Source: JBEDUK01 sp040414485 (GTDB lineage: Bacteria > Actinomycetota > UBA4738). From it: a stretch of 51,497 bases of DNA. Shown here piece by piece: positions 16,182-24,192 of this stretch; the first letter of the stretch is position 1, and every line of letters starts with the position of its first letter. Position numbers and translations under genes: made by a program. A model generated the notes under the pieces. The model did not search any database and was not told the origin of the DNA. It worked only from the letters and a program-made list of their open reading frames with translations. The stretch covers positions 1 through 51,497 of the forward strand of contig JBEDUK010000028.1 in NCBI GenBank assembly GCA_040414485.1, given 5' to 3'.

Positions 16182-16750
16182 TGGCCGACAGGCGCGAACC
16201 CACCGGGGCGCGGGAACCCGACAAGCCGGCGACGTCGCCGTCGCCTGCGAGGCCTTCGGGCGGCGCGATCATGGCGAACTCGCCGCTGCGATGGGCGGTT
16301 CTGGTCGCGTTCGTTGTGGGCGGCGCGCTGATCCTGTCGAAGGGGTTCGGCTCCACGCCGAGCGTCGCGGGCACGCCGGGCTCCACGACCCAGCCGCCCA
16401 CAACTCCGACCCCGCCGGCCCACACGCCCACGCACACGCCCACCCACACGCCGTCGGCGCCGTCGCAGGTGGGGATCACCGTCGCCGTCTACAACTCCAC
16501 GACCACGCCGGGGCTGGCCAGCGACCAGCGACAGCAGCTCGACGTGGCCGGCTGGGACGTGGTCTCCATCGGGAACGTGCACACGCCGTTCCCCACCACC
16601 ACGATCTACTACAAGTCGCACGCGAAGGCGCAGGCCGAATACATGAAGAGCCAGTCCTACCCGAAGGCGGTGCTCGCCGCGGCGCCGCCGGCCTTCCAAT
16701 CGGCCGACATCTCGGTCGTGCTCGGGTCGGATTTCACCTCCAACGGGTAA
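16181..16750 (+). CDS. LytR_C domain protein, single-pass membrane (VirR-like)
   Basis: 189 residues. A disordered cytoplasmic N-terminus (1-35) precedes one transmembrane helix, LRWAVLVAFVVGGALIL (about 36-53). A Thr/Pro linker with THTPTHTPTHTP repeats follows. The C-terminal LytR_C domain (about 97-188) runs from ITVAVYNSTTTPGLAS to DISVVLGSDF. LytR_C domains occur in cell-wall assembly proteins and alone in mycobacterial VirR (Rv0431), an envelope-integrity protein. The domain would lie outside the membrane. Co-translated with the DUF3263 gene. An envelope role is inferred from the family. Confidence 0.82.
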   Translation: MADRREPTGAREPDKPATSPSPARPSGGAIMANSPLRWAVLVAFVVGGALILSKGFGSTPSVAGTPGSTTQPPTTPTPPAHTPTHTPTHTPSAPSQVGITVAVYNSTTTPGLASDQRQQLDVAGWDVVSIGNVHTPFPTTTIYYKSHAKAQAEYMKSQSYPKAVLAAAPPAFQSADISVVLGSDFTSNG

Positions 16751-16816
16751 CCCGCGAGAGGGCCTCGGCGTCCGTCGGGGCTTGCGCCCGCAGGCCATGA
16801 GGCCGAACATGAACTG

Positions 16817-18046
16817 ATGAGCGAGCGGCGTCCGTTCCTCTCCAGCCCGTTCGTCGCTCGCGCCGCCCGATGGGGCCTCCTGGCGTGGTCGATCATCGGC
16901 GTGGCGGTCCTGGTCGTCGGGTTCTTCTGGGTCATGCTCCGGCCGATCCAGATCGTCTTCCCGCCCCTCCTGGTGGCCTTGATCGTGGTCTACCTGCTGA
17001 ATCCGGGGGTCGAAGCGCTGGGCCGGCGTGGGGTCCGCCGGGGCTGGGCCACGCTCCTGCTCTACGTCGTCGTCCTCGGCGCGCTGGTCGCGCTGCTGTC
17101 ATTGGTGGTCCCCGTGGTGACCCACCAGATCGCCCAGTTCTCGGCGGGCATCCCGGACCTGCTCACGCGGTTCCAGCAGGGCCTCGACGAGTACGCGAAG
17201 CGGGTCGGCATCAAGATCGACACGGCGAACCTCGTCCAGCTGTTCCGTCCCGGCACCGGGCAGGCGTCGATCTTCCTCTCGCGCCTCACCTCGTTCACCT
17301 CAGGGGTGGCCAAGGCCGCGGTCGTGCTGCTCCTGGGGCCCCTGATCGCGTTCTATCTCCTGGTGGACCTGCCGAAGATCCGCCGCGGCGCCCGATCGCT
17401 CGTGCCGGCCGGCCGGCGAGACGAGGCGATTGAGGTCGCCGGCCGGGTCGGATCGACGCTCGGCGGGTTCTTCCGCGGACAGCTGGTGGTGGCCATCGCC
17501 GTCGGCCTGTTCGCGACGTTCGGCTTCTGGCTGATCGGTCTGCCCTACTTCGCCGTCGTCGGGTTGCTCACCGCGCTCTTCGCGCTGGTGCCGCTCATCG
17601 GAACGGTGATCGCGGCGATCCCCGCGCTGTTCGTGGCGCTGACGACGAGCGGCCACACGGGCGGGCTCCTGCACGTCCGCGGCGGCTGGCCGCTCGCGCT
17701 CGCGACACTGGTGGTGCTGGTCCTGGCCCAGCAGATCGACACGCGGCTTCTCGGTCCTCGTCTGCTCGATCAGAGCGCGCGGCTCCATCCGATCACGGTG
17801 CTGCTCTCGCTGCTGGTGGGCGGCACCCTGCTCGGGCTGTGGGGCATGCTGCTGGCGGTCCCTGCGGCGATGGTCATCAAGGTCCTGGCCCTGCACGTCT
17901 GGGACACGCGTTCGCAGTGGCCGCCGCGCGAGTCGCAGCCGGGCGTGACCGAGGTCGCGCCCGTTCGCCCCGAGCCGGTTCCGAACGAGCCGGAGCCGGA
18001 GGAGCCGGTCGAGGTCGGTGACGTCGGCGAGGCCAGTTCGGGCTGA
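16817..18046 (+). CDS. AI-2E family transporter (putative permease)
   Basis: 409 residues, about eight hydrophobic segments. FPPLLVALIVVYLLNPGV near the N-terminus, a soluble loop at about 95-150 (IAQFSAGIPDLLTRFQQGLDEY), then LGPLIAFYLLVDLPKI, GQLVVAIAVGLFATFGFWLIGLP, LTALFALVPLIGT and the family's LGPRLLDQSARLHPITVLLSLLVGG motif. Despite the name, most members are not known to export AI-2; several are cation/proton or unknown carriers. The last 35 residues are a Pro/Glu-rich cytoplasmic tail. It ends in a convergent region rich in short repeats. Confidence 0.86.
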   Translation: MSERRPFLSSPFVARAARWGLLAWSIIGVAVLVVGFFWVMLRPIQIVFPPLLVALIVVYLLNPGVEALGRRGVRRGWATLLLYVVVLGALVALLSLVVPVVTHQIAQFSAGIPDLLTRFQQGLDEYAKRVGIKIDTANLVQLFRPGTGQASIFLSRLTSFTSGVAKAAVVLLLGPLIAFYLLVDLPKIRRGARSLVPAGRRDEAIEVAGRVGSTLGGFFRGQLVVAIAVGLFATFGFWLIGLPYFAVVGLLTALFALVPLIGTVIAAIPALFVALTTSGHTGGLLHVRGGWPLALATLVVLVLAQQIDTRLLGPRLLDQSARLHPITVLLSLLVGGTLLGLWGMLLAVPAAMVIKVLALHVWDTRSQWPPRESQPGVTEVAPVRPEPVPNEPEPEEPVEVGDVGEASSG

Positions 18047-18058
18047 ATCGGCGTTCGA

Positions 18059-18110
18059 TCAGCAGCGATTCAGCGGTCGGTTCAGCGGTCTTCTCAGCGG
18101 ATGGTCAGCC
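18059..18110. repeat. Iterated TCAGCGG-type direct repeats, about 12-bp period
   Basis: TCAGCGG occurs exactly at 18070-18076, 18082-18088 and 18094-18100, with related copies at 18059 (TCAGCAG) and 18105 (TCAGCCG). The periods are 11, 12, 12 and 11 bases. The array fills the gap between two convergent genes, and the last copy covers the stop codon of the cupredoxin gene. Confidence 0.65.
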
Positions 18111-18530
18111 GCTGGTCGCCGTGAGCGTCCCGCTCATCCCCTGGGCGCGGTGGTACTTGCAGAAGAAGGTGTACGTCCCCGGCTTGAACGAGGGTCCCGG
18201 AGCCGTCAGCGTCACCGACTGCCCGGGCTGGACGTCCTGGTCGATCGAGGTTCCCTCGATCGAGAAGTTGTGAAGCGCCGCGCCCGAGTTGGTGAGCACG
18301 ATGTCCTGCGACGTGCTCGCCGTGAGCGTGGCCGGCCTGAAGTTGAAGTCCACCATGGTGATGGCGACCTGGTTTCCGGCCGTGGGTGATGTCGCGGGCG
18401 GCGGGGTGGTGGTCTGCTGCGTCGTCGGACTGCCGGTGGCCACGCCGTTGTCTGTGGGGTTGTTCGACGAGCACGCGGAGGCCAGGACGACGATCCCCGC
18501 TGCGATGAGGCCGAACGCTCGCGTTTTCAT
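18105..18530 (-). CDS. Cupredoxin-domain lipoprotein (plastocyanin-like)
   Basis: 141 residues from ATG 18530; an ATG four codons earlier (18542) is also possible. Signal peptide with lipobox LASAC, so the protein is lipid-anchored outside the membrane. A Thr/Pro-rich linker leads to a cupredoxin domain (about 50-141): FNFRPATLTA, the first copper His in LHNFSIEG, then FFCKYHRAQGM with the Cys, second His and Met ligands of a type 1 copper site. It likely carries electrons or binds copper at the cell surface. A minus-strand -10 (TATGCT, complement of 18538-18543) lies eight bases before ATG 18530, which suggests a leaderless mRNA. Divergent from the Rrf2 gene. Confidence 0.85.
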   Translation of the reverse strand: MKTRAFGLIAAGIVVLASACSSNNPTDNGVATGSPTTQQTTTPPPATSPTAGNQVAITMVDFNFRPATLTASTSQDIVLTNSGAALHNFSIEGTSIDQDVQPGQSVTLTAPGPSFKPGTYTFFCKYHRAQGMSGTLTATSG

Positions 18531-18555
18531 GGTGCGGAGCATACCCCGACCCTGA

Positions 18556-18584
18556 TTGACGAACGTGTGACCCGAACGTACCGT
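18556..18584 (+). promoter_or_regulatory. Sigma-70-type promoter of the Rrf2 gene
   Basis: TTGACG (18556-18561), a 17-base spacer and TACCGT (18579-18584). Transcription would start near 18591, about 14 bases before the ATG at 18605. It lies in the 74-base gap shared with the divergent cupredoxin gene. Confidence 0.6.
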
Positions 18585-18604
18585 GTCCCCGAGGTGCGCG
18601 GTCG

Positions 18605-19084
18605 ATGCTGAAGGTCTCTCAGCGGGTCGAATACGGGATGCGGGCGATGATCGAGCTCGCCCTGCACCGCGATCGCGACGGCGACGTCCTGGTTCCCGCG
18701 CGCTCGATTGCCGACGCGCAGCGCATCCCGGTTCGGTTCCTGGAGCAGCAGCTCGGCGCGCTGCACAAAGCCGGTCTGGTGGAATCGTTCCGCGGCGCAG
18801 GCGGGGGGTGCAGGCTCGCCAGGCCGGCGGACGAGATCCGGGTCGCCGACATCGTCGACGCGCTGGAGGGTCCGCTCTACCCCATGGGCTGTCTGTCGAC
18901 CGAGGACCACACGTGCTTCGCCGACGCGCAGTGCGGTCTGCAGGAGCTGTGGGGCGACGTTCGGATCGCCATCAGGCAGGTGTTCGAACGGATGACGCTC
19001 GCGGACATGGTCGCGAAGCACCGCAAGCTCACCGAGCGGCCGATCTTCGCTCCCGGAGATCTGCTGGTCAGACCGCGCGGCTGA
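18605..19084 (+). CDS. Rrf2-family regulator with a possible Fe-S site
   Basis: 159 residues. Rrf2 winged-helix: LKVSQRVEYGMRAMIELALH at the N-terminus, ARSIADAQRIPVRFLEQQLG as the recognition region, ESFRGAGGGCRLARP as the wing and VADIVDALEGPLYP. Three cysteines follow in GCLSTEDHTCFADAQCGLQ, spaced C-x7-C-x5-C, in the place where IscR, NsrR and RirA bind an iron-sulfur cluster; the first spacing is longer than the usual C-x5-C-x5/7-C. It may sense iron, redox state or nitric oxide. No isc/suf or nitrosative-stress gene is nearby, so the targets are unknown; the divergent copper protein is the closest candidate. Confidence 0.86.
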   Translation: MLKVSQRVEYGMRAMIELALHRDRDGDVLVPARSIADAQRIPVRFLEQQLGALHKAGLVESFRGAGGGCRLARPADEIRVADIVDALEGPLYPMGCLSTEDHTCFADAQCGLQELWGDVRIAIRQVFERMTLADMVAKHRKLTERPIFAPGDLLVRPRG

Positions 19085-19087
19085 CAG

Positions 19088-19106
19088 AACCCCGTTTCGG
19101 GGGGTC
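19088..19106 (+). terminator. Weak hairpin after the Rrf2 gene
   Basis: CCCCG-TTT-CGGGG, a five-pair stem followed by GGTCCTTC. It lies four bases after the stop, in the gap before a convergent gene. The short stem and poor T-run make this a weak candidate. Confidence 0.3.
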
Positions 19107-19135
19107 CTTCAGAACGCCGCTGATCCCACGAACGC

Positions 19136-19774
19136 TCAGGCTGCGCGGGCGCTCGCGGTCAGCGACGGGTCCACCTCGAACCAGCCACCGCCCGTGGACA
19201 GCGCGTCGCGAAGCTGCTCGCCGGCCGGGAAGCCGTTCCCCGCCCGCTGACCCAGCCGAACCAGATCCATGGTCCGACACACCAGGATGTTGTCCTCGGC
19301 CGCGCGGCGCACCACGTCCGACGGAAGCGGCGTGTCGCGCTCCGTCAGACGCTGGCTCCTCCGGAACGTGTTGACCACCAGGAACAGCGGGGTCGTCTCG
19401 TCCCTGCCCATGGCGTCGCGCCGCATCATCGCGGCCGCCACGTCGTGCTTGGTGACGTTGCCGTCGTCAGAGGACGCCACCATGACGAGCGAGGCGGGAC
19501 GATCGTCGTCCTGCGGGAGCCACAGCTCCTCCACCGCGCCGTGTCCCTTGCGGGTCACGTCGATCCCGAGGTCCTCGTGCAGGAAGCGAACCACCTCGTT
19601 CGTCAGGTCCTGCCCTTCGATCAGGAGGATGCGCTTGCCCCGGCGCGCGTCGTCGAGGGCGCGGGTCAGCACACCGAGTTCCGTGGTGAGGGCGTCGATA
19701 CGGGCGCGAAGGGTGCGCTCGTCACCGACCTCCATCTCCTCGAGATATGCCGGGTACTCCTCCGTCATCGCCAT
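19136..19774 (-). CDS. Unrecognised protein, possible restriction-endonuclease-like fold
   Basis: 212 residues from ATG 19774, with GGGAGGA close upstream; ATG 19768 is an alternative. Residues about 1-60 are acidic and helical, likely a coiled coil (EEMEVGDERTLRARIDALTT, then LGVLTRALDDARRGKR). The rest alternates strands and helices: KRILLIEGQDLTNEVVRFLH, EELWLPQ, ASLVMVASS and PLFLVVNTFRRSQRLTERD, ending with NILVCRTMDLVRLGQ. The last part resembles the C-terminal half of restriction-endonuclease-like domains, where a strand with LVVN is followed by a helix starting at a Pro. I cannot see an unambiguous catalytic D...(D/E)xK set. Function unknown. Confidence 0.7.
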   Translation of the reverse strand: MAMTEEYPAYLEEMEVGDERTLRARIDALTTELGVLTRALDDARRGKRILLIEGQDLTNEVVRFLHEDLGIDVTRKGHGAVEELWLPQDDDRPASLVMVASSDDGNVTKHDVAAAMMRRDAMGRDETTPLFLVVNTFRRSQRLTERDTPLPSDVVRRAAEDNILVCRTMDLVRLGQRAGNGFPAGEQLRDALSTGGGWFEVDPSLTASARAA

Positions 19775-19836
19775 GATTCCTCCCACCCGGGCACGGTCGG
19801 CCACAACAGGCCGACCTCCGGGGCCTCCACGGGCTG

Positions 19837-20925
19837 TTATCGGACGGCGAATGCAGTGCCTTGACCGTTCCGGACGGGCTTTCTCGAGGCCCGTTCGTGC
19901 TCCGAACGAAGCTGCCCACAGGCGGCGTCGATGGTTCGTCCGCGCGTGTCCCGCACGGTCACGTTGACGCCGCCGGCGCGAAGCGCGCCCGCGAAGGCCT
20001 CGATGCGGCGGCGCGGCGAAGGCGACGCCGGCCAGCCGGGCGTCGGATTGAGCGGAATGAGATTGACGTGCGCGCGGAGGCGCCGCGCGATGCCGGTCAG
20101 GCGTTCGGCCTGATCGATCGTGTCGTTCGCGCCGTCGATCATGGCCCATTCGATGCTCGGCCGGCGTCCGGTCCGTTCGCGCCACCGCTGGACCGCCGCT
20201 TCGAGCTCGTCGAGCGGCCACAGCCGGTTCGCGGGGACCAGGTCGTTGCGCGTCTCGTCGTCGGCGGCGTGCAGGCTCACGGCCAGCCCCACCTGGGGGT
20301 GCACGACGCCGAGCCGTTCGATCCCGGGCACCACGCCGACGGTCGAGACGGTGACATGCCGCGCCCCGAGCCGCATCCCCTCGGGATCCGTCAGGCGCGA
20401 GATCGACGCGAAGACGTGCCGCTCGTTCGACATGGGCTCGCCCATGCCCATGAACACGACGTTCGTCAGACGGCGAGGCGTGGAGGCGGGGAGCCTGGCC
20501 GCTTCACGCTTCGCCCAGACCACCTGCGCCGCGATCTGGCCGGGGGTCAGGTTGCCGAGCAGGCCCATCTGCCCGGTCGCGCAGAACCCACAGTCCATGG
20601 CGCAGCCGGCCTGGGACGACACGCAGACCGTCGCGCGGTCTGGATAGCCCATCAGCACCGCTTCGATCAGGTGGCGGCCGCCGAGCCGCAGGAGCGCCTT
20701 CCTGGTCGCGCCGCGGTCCGCCGTCCGCTCGTCGACCACTTCTACCTGTTCGGGCAGCTCCGCCTCGAGCCGCTCGCGGAGCGCGAGAGGGAGGTCGGTC
20801 ATCTCGCCGAAGGTCCTCCCCTTCCGCCACAACTGGGTGTAGGCCTGCCGCGCGCGGTACGGCGGCTCGCCCCACGAGGCGAGCCGGTCCGCGAACTCGG
20901 ACGGCGACAGGTCGAAGACGGTCAT
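19837..20925 (-). CDS. rlmN: Dual-specificity RNA methyltransferase RlmN (radical SAM)
   Basis: 362 residues. RlmN methylates C2 of an adenosine in 23S rRNA and in some tRNAs by radical SAM chemistry. The 4Fe-4S site is CAMDCGFCATGQMG (C-x3-C-x2-C). Typical neighbours are LIEAVLMGYPDRATVCVSSQ before it, VVFMGMGEPMSN and LAVSLHAADDETRNDLVP after it. The methyl-carrying Cys lies in the C-terminal RGRTIDAACGQL. It is divergent from tldD with 60 bases between. All expected residues are present. Confidence 0.96.
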   Translation of the reverse strand: MTVFDLSPSEFADRLASWGEPPYRARQAYTQLWRKGRTFGEMTDLPLALRERLEAELPEQVEVVDERTADRGATRKALLRLGGRHLIEAVLMGYPDRATVCVSSQAGCAMDCGFCATGQMGLLGNLTPGQIAAQVVWAKREAARLPASTPRRLTNVVFMGMGEPMSNERHVFASISRLTDPEGMRLGARHVTVSTVGVVPGIERLGVVHPQVGLAVSLHAADDETRNDLVPANRLWPLDELEAAVQRWRERTGRRPSIEWAMIDGANDTIDQAERLTGIARRLRAHVNLIPLNPTPGWPASPSPRRRIEAFAGALRAGGVNVTVRDTRGRTIDAACGQLRSEHERASRKPVRNGQGTAFAVR

Positions 20926-20985
20926 CCGCCGAGCGTACGGGGTCGCGGCGTCCGGTCGCGGCCCGGCGGCTAGGATCGACGGCCC

Positions 20986-22371
20986 ATGCTCGATCGCGAA
21001 GTGGCCGAGGAGATCCTTCGCCGCGCGCGGCGCCGCGGCGGGTCGTTCGCGGAACTGTTCGTCGAAGAGCGCCGGAGCACGGCGATCCGGCTGGATGACG
21101 GACGCGTCGAGGAACTCACCACCGGGCGTGACCGCGGCGCCGGCGTGCGCGTCGCCCAGGGGATCTCCTACGGCTACGCGTTCTCCAACCGGCTCGACCG
21201 CGACGCGCTGCTGGCCGCCGCGGAGGCCGCCTCAGCGGCGCTGCGCGAGAACGGCGCGGGCAGCATCGTCGATCTGACGACCGGCGAGACCCGGGAGATC
21301 AACCGCGTGCAGAAGCCGCCCGAAGGCGTGGCCGCCGCAGACAAGGTCTCCTGGCTCCGGGAGGTCGACGACGCGGCGCGCGCCACCAGCGGCGAGGTGC
21401 GGCAGGTCGTCGGCGTGTACTCGGATTCGCTCCAGCGGATCCTTGTCGCGACGTCCGATGGGCGGTGGGTCGAGGAGTCGCGGCCCCGCATCCGCCTCGT
21501 GGCCCAGGTCGTCGCGGCCCGGGGCGACGTGATCCAGACGGGCTTCTACGGGCCTGCCGCGATGAGCGGCATCGAGCTGTTCGACCGTTTCTCGCCGACC
21601 GCGATCGCCGAGAAGGCCGCGCGCCAGGCCGTCACGATGCTCGATTCCATCCCGGCCCCGGCCGGCGAGATGACGGTGGTGATGGGACCCGGAACCGGCG
21701 GCGTGCTGTTCCATGAAGCCGTCGGGCATCCGCTCGAGTCCGACGCGGTCGACAAGGAGGCCTCCGTCTACCGCGGCCGGACCGGCGACCAGGTCGCCTC
21801 GCAGCTCGTCACCGGCGTGGACGACGCCACCGTGCCCGGCGGGTGGGGGTCGTTCGCCATGGACGACGAAGGCACGCCCTCGGAGCGGACCATCCTGTTC
21901 GATCAGGGCGTCCTTCGAAGCTGGCTCTACGATCGGCTCCGCGCCGAGAAGGACGGCGTCCCGTCCACGGGCAACGGCCGGCGGCAGTCCTACGCCCACC
22001 CTCCGATCCCGCGCATGACGAACACCTACATCCTGAACGGCGATTCGGAGGCGGCCGACATCCTGTCCTCGACCGACCGCGGCGTGTACGTGACGAACCT
22101 GGGCGGCGGGCAGGTGAATCCCGCCACGGGCGACTTCGTGTTCGGCGTCAGCGAGGGCTTCCTGATCGAGAACGGCCGGGTGACCACGCCGGTCCGGGGC
22201 GCGAACCTGATCGGCCGCGCCATCGAGACCATGAGCGCCGTCGACGCGGTCGCCGGGGATTTCGACACCTGGGAGGGCGTCTGCGGCAAGGATGGCCAGG
22301 CCGCCCCCGTGGGGAGCGGCTCGCCGACGCTGCGGATCTCCCGGATCACCGTGGGGGGCACCGGTGCCTGA
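20986..22371 (+). CDS. tldD: TldD metalloprotease subunit
   Basis: 461 residues. TldD with its partner TldE forms a hetero-oligomeric metalloprotease; in E. coli the pair trims microcin B17 and degrades the CcdA antitoxin. The zinc motif HEAVGH is visible in VLFHEAVGHPLESD, near residue 245, with the third Cys ligand expected near the C-terminus (VCGKDGQ). The N-terminal domain begins LDREVAEEILRRARRRGGSF and contains FVEERRSTAIRLDDGRVEEL. A -10-like TAGGAT (20971-20976) lies ten bases before the ATG, so the mRNA may be leaderless. The TGA overlaps the tldE start by eight bases. The substrate is unknown. Confidence 0.93.
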   Translation: MLDREVAEEILRRARRRGGSFAELFVEERRSTAIRLDDGRVEELTTGRDRGAGVRVAQGISYGYAFSNRLDRDALLAAAEAASAALRENGAGSIVDLTTGETREINRVQKPPEGVAAADKVSWLREVDDAARATSGEVRQVVGVYSDSLQRILVATSDGRWVEESRPRIRLVAQVVAARGDVIQTGFYGPAAMSGIELFDRFSPTAIAEKAARQAVTMLDSIPAPAGEMTVVMGPGTGGVLFHEAVGHPLESDAVDKEASVYRGRTGDQVASQLVTGVDDATVPGGWGSFAMDDEGTPSERTILFDQGVLRSWLYDRLRAEKDGVPSTGNGRRQSYAHPPIPRMTNTYILNGDSEAADILSSTDRGVYVTNLGGGQVNPATGDFVFGVSEGFLIENGRVTTPVRGANLIGRAIETMSAVDAVAGDFDTWEGVCGKDGQAAPVGSGSPTLRISRITVGGTGA

Positions 22372-23752
22372 CCGCTCGGCGGCGGACCTGGGCGACCTCT
22401 GCCGCGCGGCGGCGGACCTGGGCGACCTCTGCCGCGCGGCCGTCGAGGCCGCGCAGGGCAATGAGCTGGTCGAGGCGTACGCGGAGGAGGGACGCCGGAC
22501 CGAGGCGAGCGCCTACCAGGGCGAGGTCGAAGGCCTCGAGTTCGCCGAAGCCCGCGGCGTGGGCGTGCGCGTGATCGTCGACGGTCGCCTCGGCTACGCC
22601 TACGCCGCCGACCCGACCCTCGACGAGGTCCGCGAGGCCGTTGCCGCCGCGCGCGCGAACGCGGCGCTCGCCGAGGCCGATCCGGGCAACGGGCTGCCGG
22701 CCGCCCTGCCCATCGAGCCCCTCCCGGAGCTGTACGACGAAGCCGCGCTGGCCGTGTCCACCGACGAGAAGGTCGCGCTGGCGCTCGACCTGGAGGCGCG
22801 CACCGTCTCCCTGGACGGCCGCGTGACGAAGGTCGACACCGTTCGCGTCGGCGACGCGGTGTCGCGCGTGGCCCTCGCGTCGACCGTCGGGCTCGCGGCC
22901 GAGTACGCCAGGACGGACGCCTGGTGCGTCTCGGTGGCGCTCGCGGTCGAGGGCGAGGAGACGCAGACGGGCTTCGCATTCCGGCTCGGCCGCGGCGTCG
23001 GCGATCTGGAGCGCGAAGAGGTCGCCGCGGAGGCGGTCGAACGCGCCGTTCGGGTCCTGGGTGCGGTCAAGCCGCCGAGCGCACGCGTGCCCGTCGTGCT
23101 CGACCGGTTCGCCGCGACGTCGTTCCTGGGCGTGCTTGCCGGCGCGCTGTCGGCCGAGTCGGTGCAGAAGGGCCGGTCGCTGTTCGCCTCGATGGTCGGC
23201 CAGCAGGTCGGGTCCGAATTCGTCAATCTGGTTGACGATGGCCGGAGGCTGGACGGGCCGGCGTCGGCGCCGTTCGACGACGAGGGCGTCCCCACCGGCC
23301 GCACGAACCTGTTCAGCGGTGGTGTGCTGAACGGCTTCCTGCACAACACCTACACGGCCCTTCGAGAGGGCGGTGACCGCCGTTCGACGGGGAACGCCAG
23401 TCGCGCCGGGTATCGCTCGACGCCCGGCGTCGGAACCTCGAACTTCTACCTGGAGCCGGGGTCGCTGTCGTTCGAGGAGATCCTCGCCCGGGCGGAGGGC
23501 GGCGTGCTCATCCAGGACGTGACCGGCGTCCACAGCGGGGCGAATCCGATCAGCGGCGACTTCTCGGTCGGCGCGACGGGACTGCGCATCTCCGGAGGGG
23601 CGCTCGCTCAGCCGCTGCGGGAGATGACGATCGCCTCGACGATCCCGGACATGCTCAAGGCGATCGCGGGCGTGGGCGATGACCTGCGGTTCTTCTCGAG
23701 CGTCGGGACGCCGACCGTGCTGATCGGGGAGATGACGCTGGCGGGCGTCTGA
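22364..23752 (+). CDS. pmbA: TldE/PmbA metalloprotease-partner subunit
   Basis: 462 residues from GTG 22364, which overlaps the tldD stop. It shares the TldD fold but lacks the HExxxH zinc motif, as expected for the TldE/PmbA subunit. Typical segments are EEGRRTEASAYQGEVEGLEF, FAATSFLGVLAGALSAESV, DDEGVPTGRTNLFSGGVLNG and VTGVHSGANPISGDFSVGATG. Residues about 7-26 are an exact duplication of ten amino acids (ADLGDLCRAA twice) caused by a 30-bp tandem repeat. The duplicated part lies before the conserved domain, so the protein is probably functional. Coupled to tldD by overlap. Confidence 0.92.
   Translation: MPDRSAADLGDLCRAAADLGDLCRAAVEAAQGNELVEAYAEEGRRTEASAYQGEVEGLEFAEARGVGVRVIVDGRLGYAYAADPTLDEVREAVAAARANAALAEADPGNGLPAALPIEPLPELYDEAALAVSTDEKVALALDLEARTVSLDGRVTKVDTVRVGDAVSRVALASTVGLAAEYARTDAWCVSVALAVEGEETQTGFAFRLGRGVGDLEREEVAAEAVERAVRVLGAVKPPSARVPVVLDRFAATSFLGVLAGALSAESVQKGRSLFASMVGQQVGSEFVNLVDDGRRLDGPASAPFDDEGVPTGRTNLFSGGVLNGFLHNTYTALREGGDRRSTGNASRAGYRSTPGVGTSNFYLEPGSLSFEEILARAEGGVLIQDVTGVHSGANPISGDFSVGATGLRISGGALAQPLREMTIASTIPDMLKAIAGVGDDLRFFSSVGTPTVLIGEMTLAGV
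22381..22440 (+). repeat. Perfect 30-bp tandem duplication inside tldE
   Basis: 22381-22410 and 22411-22440 are identical, and the four bases before the first copy match the end of the unit. The duplication is in frame and doubles ten residues near the N-terminus of TldE. The lack of any difference between copies suggests recent origin or an assembly error. Confidence 0.93.
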
Positions 23753-23778
23753 TCGACCGCGCGCCGCCACGGCTCTGA

Positions 23779-24189
23779 TCAGCCTGGCTGCTTCGTCACC
23801 TGGAAGATCGCGCGCGCGACCGCGATGCAGAGGTCCTCGACGTAGTCCATGCCCGCTTCCTCGGCGACGCGGCGCGCCTCATCGCTCGCGATCCCCTGCT
23901 GGAGCCACAGGGCCCTCGCCCCGATGGCCGCCGCCTGCCTTGCGACATCGGGCGCGTCCTCGGAGGGACGGAAGACGTCCACCAGATCGACGGGATCGGG
24001 GATCGCCGCCAGCGTCCTGTACACGCGCTCACCGAGCAGTTCGTCCGCGAACGGATTCACGGGGATGACGCGCCAGCCGTGCAGCTGCATCTGCTGGGGG
24101 ACCGAGTGCGCCGATTTCCCCGGGTCGCGCGACGCGCCGACCACGGCGATCACCTTCGACTGTTCCAAAATTTCCTTCGGCGTTCGCAT
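23779..24189 (-). CDS. CoA-binding domain protein (YccU type)
   Basis: 136 residues, a single Rossmann-like CoA-binding domain. IAVVGASRDPGKSAHSVPQQ is the nucleotide loop, GWRVIPVNPFADELLGERVY follows, then DLVDVFRPSEDAPDVARQA, WLQQGIASDEARRVAEEAG and EDLCIAVA. The pattern is that of the E. coli YccU family; members bind CoA in structural studies but have no clear function. The start is four bases after the stop of the GH5-like gene, so it ends a three-gene minus-strand operon. Confidence 0.92.
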   Translation of the reverse strand: MRTPKEILEQSKVIAVVGASRDPGKSAHSVPQQMQLHGWRVIPVNPFADELLGERVYRTLAAIPDPVDLVDVFRPSEDAPDVARQAAAIGARALWLQQGIASDEARRVAEEAGMDYVEDLCIAVARAIFQVTKQPG

Positions 24190-24192
24190 GCG

